Program-made: the position numbers and the translations under genes
Origin: Pseudomonadota bacterium
Lineage (GTDB): Bacteria; Pseudomonadota; Alphaproteobacteria; Rhodospirillales; 2-02-FULL-58-16
Direction: 5' to 3'
Length of the DNA stretch: 6,313 nucleotides
Assembly (NCBI GenBank): GCA_022572335.1
Contig: JACZWD010000156.1
Coordinates: 1-6,313 of the forward strand
The notes under the pieces: model-generated
Told to the model about the DNA's origin: nothing
Databases searched by the model: none
The model's input: only the letters and a program-made list of their open reading frames with translations
In this document: in pieces, positions 4,883-6,313 of the stretch
Position numbering within the stretch: the first letter of the stretch is position 1
How the letters are laid out: the number at the start of each line of letters is the position of its first letter

Positions 4883-4911
4883 TTGCAATTTTGCCGCGAT
4901 CGTGTTATATT
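4883..4911 (+). promoter_or_regulatory. Candidate sigma70-type promoter on the plus strand
   Basis: TTGCAA (4883-4888), a 17-base spacer, then TATATT (4906-4911). Expected transcription start is about 4917-4919, which coincides with the first base of the structured RNA helix at 4918. It is an AT-rich island in a GC-rich window and faces against every protein gene. The minus strand of the same island (TATAAC after an A-rich run) lacks a well-spaced -35 box, so the plus-strand reading is better supported. Confidence 0.45.
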
Positions 4912-4916
4912 TTATC

Positions 4917-4997
4917 TTGCCCGGTCAGTTTCGGACGTTAGTGCATGGGGACGCCCGTAAGGGTGGGCATCATGCTGCCGGGCACTTTATTTTGTTT
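4917..4997 (+). ncRNA. Candidate small structured RNA between toxin-domain and scaffold genes
   Basis: Plus-strand transcript predicted from the promoter at 4883-4911. Its ends pair perfectly: TGCCCGG (4918-4924) with CCGGGCA (4978-4984), extendable past a bulge by CAG/CTG (4926-4928 with 4975-4977). Inside are GCATG/CATGC (4943-4947 with 4971-4975, competing with that extension) and a hairpin CGCCC-GTAA-GGGTG (4952-4965) closing a GNRA tetraloop and containing one G-U wobble. That wobble would be a C-A mismatch on the opposite strand, favouring the plus strand. A T-rich tract (CTTTATTTTGTTT, 4985-4997) follows the closing helix, as at a terminator. I do not recognise an RNA family. The alternative is a minus-strand leader element for the scaffold gene, using most of the same helices. 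Confidence 0.4.
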
Positions 4998-4999
4998 CC

Positions 5000-6313
5000 T
5001 TAATCCACATATTGAAAAACGACAGGTTTTTTCCCCAACCGCACCTGTTCGACGACGAATATTACGCCATCGATGTCTTTTTCGAAGGTGAGAGTCGTAC
5101 CAGCTTTCTTTGGGCGCGCTGACACTCGATCGTAACTCTCGACCACCTCTAGGTAGACGGAGACCGCCTCGGGAGTGATCGGTATCTGGTCCAGATCCTT
5201 CTCGTTGCCTGGCCCGTGATTTTTGAACGCGTGAGTGATTTGTCTAGTGTCGATGGCATGGCGCAGGCGCGAGACATCGACGCCGGTGTCCTTTTTGACC
5301 CGCTCCGCCCAGGCGTCGTCTACATCCTCGAAGTTGAGTTGTGCAACGTGTTGCGAACTCGGGAGCAGTTCGCCGCTTTTCCATGCCTCGACGAAGCTCT
5401 GAATCGCCTCGATGTTGCCCGCGCCCGGGCGCAGGTCGTCGGGCACAAGCTCGACTTTATTTGTTTCCTTCTTTCCGGCCCGGATCCGTTCCTCGTTCAG
5501 TTCTTGAAATTTCCGTCGCACGGCGGCGACTACGGCCTCTGTGGCGACGGGAACAATGTCCTTGGCCAAGCCGCCGGCTTCCCGGCCCTTGCCTTGCCTG
5601 CCCACGCCCTTTCCGGCGCGCCGACTCTGGTCCAGTATCTTTTTTTGGATGCGGCGGCCGGCCTTGCGCGCCAGCTGCTCGACCAATTTGCCCGCGGTCC
5701 GCTTGGCCCCTTCGCGCGTTGCCTCCTGTCCGCCTTTTCGCCCCAACAGCTTGCCAACAAACGTGATAAGCCTGAGCAGAAAGTCCATGTTAATCGCGGC
5801 GAGGCGAGCACCTCCGGTGCCGTCCTCTAGCCGACCCGCTTCCGCCAGTTCCAGCACCTCTTCGCTCAACGCCGCGATGCGCTCGATCAACTCGTCCTCG
5901 GTCACATCCTTGTCAGGCGTATCGTCACCCGCGCCGCCGGCGGCAAGTGCGTCGTCGCCCGTGCCGGCGGAGGCGACCACGGGAATTTCTTCCTCGCTGC
6001 CGTCCTGGCCGCCGTGAAAATCACCGATCAATGTGGTGTGGCCGGGAAGGTCTTTGGCCGGGAGGACCTGCTGCGCCAATTTTTCCTCCGCCAGCTTGAC
6101 GGCGCGGTCGGGCGAAAGACCCAGGTCCACGAACTCGGCGATGTCCTGGGCGCGGCGGCGTTCGACCGCGGGGATGACGGAGACGAGGGCCGGATTACCG
6201 TCCTTCAACCGGGCAAGGCGTTGCGCGGCGGCGGCCTGGGCGGCGGGATCGTCCGAGAGCAACCCGGCGCGCACTTGTTTCAAGACCGGCTCGGGGAGGA
6301 CGCCGGTGGTCCG
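5000..6313 (-). CDS. C-terminal part of a large phage protein ending in a PBECR-type nuclease domain
   Basis: 437 residues to the TAA at 5002-5000. The frame is open through the right edge (ten further residues before a TTG codon at 6283), so the true start is outside. Numbered from the edge: residues 10-80 are helical repeats (RAGLLSDDPAAQAAAAQRLA, ALVSVIPAVERRRAQDIAEF); 97-140 an acidic linker; 176-190 a hydrophobic/amphipathic segment (MDFLLRLITFVGKLL); 191-245 a basic Lys/Arg/Gly-rich stretch; and ~340-437 a PBECR-like (phage Barnase-EndoU-ColicinE5/D-RelE-like nuclease) domain with RQITHAFKNHG, DQIPITPEAV, VVESYDRV, DGVIFVVEQVR and KPVVFQY. His361 and His366 are the best catalytic candidates. 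In phages this domain caps large virion or head-morphogenesis proteins and probably acts on host RNA on entry, or as a toxin. Its coding DNA is clearly poorer in GC than the rest. Next to it stands the scaffold-like gene. Confidence 0.75.
   Translation of the reverse strand, partial: RTTGVLPEPVLKQVRAGLLSDDPAAQAAAAQRLARLKDGNPALVSVIPAVERRRAQDIAEFVDLGLSPDRAVKLAEEKLAQQVLPAKDLPGHTTLIGDFHGGQDGSEEEIPVVASAGTGDDALAAGGAGDDTPDKDVTEDELIERIAALSEEVLELAEAGRLEDGTGGARLAAINMDFLLRLITFVGKLLGRKGGQEATREGAKRTAGKLVEQLARKAGRRIQKKILDQSRRAGKGVGRQGKGREAGGLAKDIVPVATEAVVAAVRRKFQELNEERIRAGKKETNKVELVPDDLRPGAGNIEAIQSFVEAWKSGELLPSSQHVAQLNFEDVDDAWAERVKKDTGVDVSRLRHAIDTRQITHAFKNHGPGNEKDLDQIPITPEAVSVYLEVVESYDRVSARPKKAGTTLTFEKDIDGVIFVVEQVRLGKKPVVFQYVD

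Noticed and set aside
3686..4960. Long plus-strand open frame (424 codons) across the scaffold-like gene
   Set aside because: Low-complexity Arg/Ala/Pro composition with no recognisable motif, antisense to a scaffold gene with clear family patterns and a ribosome site; a GC-rich shadow frame.
4917..4990. Hammerhead or other known self-cleaving ribozyme in the structured RNA
   Set aside because: GAAA- and CUGA-like bits occur on the minus strand, but the CUGANGA core and the required three-stem junction are not present.
1..6313. CRISPR array, tRNA, rRNA, transposase or integrase
   Set aside because: No regularly spaced repeats, no cloverleaf with a CCA-proximal stem, and no transposase or recombinase motifs were seen on either strand.

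Overview
The window looks like part of the late (structural and lysis) region of a GC-rich tailed phage or prophage, probably podovirus-like (T7-type tail fibre adaptor, scaffold-type protein), infecting a Gram-negative host (a lipoprotein with a lipobox, a secreted small protein, a lysozyme-like enzyme). No integrase, tRNA or host gene is visible, so lytic phage, prophage and prophage remnant cannot be told apart. Every protein gene I support lies on the minus strand, so the window is transcribed from right to left.

Right side (6313 to 3673): the C-terminal 437 residues of a large phage protein whose last ~100 residues match the PBECR-type phage nuclease/toxin domain; a 180-bp gap that holds a plausible plus-strand promoter and a small structured RNA; a scaffold-like protein with a duplicated 33-residue module; and a 103-residue protein of unknown function closed by a strong minus-strand terminator. 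No major capsid or tail-tube gene lies between scaffold and fibre, where a compact podophage might carry them.

Middle (3464 to 2036): a T7-type tail fibre/adaptor protein overlaps (ATGA) the first 44 codons of a LamG-type lectin-domain gene. That gene runs out of frame into the catalytic part of a transglutaminase-like cysteine peptidase (BTLCP). This is a hybrid, broken locus: the join is at a G4 run and one extra G would fuse the two in frame.

Left side (2036 to 1): five tightly coupled small genes, each overlapping the last by 1-4 bases: a coiled-coil/single-membrane-span protein, a secreted protein whose natural start needs a -1 shift at a CCCTTTT heptamer, a lysozyme-like muramidase/transglycosylase, a small lipoprotein, and a class 3 lipase cut by the window edge just after its probable catalytic His. 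Together they read as an envelope-attack cassette with a peptidoglycan enzyme, membrane and lipoprotein partners, and a lipid hydrolase.

Palindromic mini-repeats with CCTTCGC/GCGAAGG arms recur at least three times: once as a terminator and twice translated inside genes (FAKASEG and AFAEPASAGEG peptides). The most interesting leads are the plus-strand RNA pointing at the toxin-domain gene, the frameshift heptamer, the lectin/peptidase hybrid and the lipase in the lysis-like cassette. Two suspected frame breaks both sit in homopolymers, so sequencing error must be considered.
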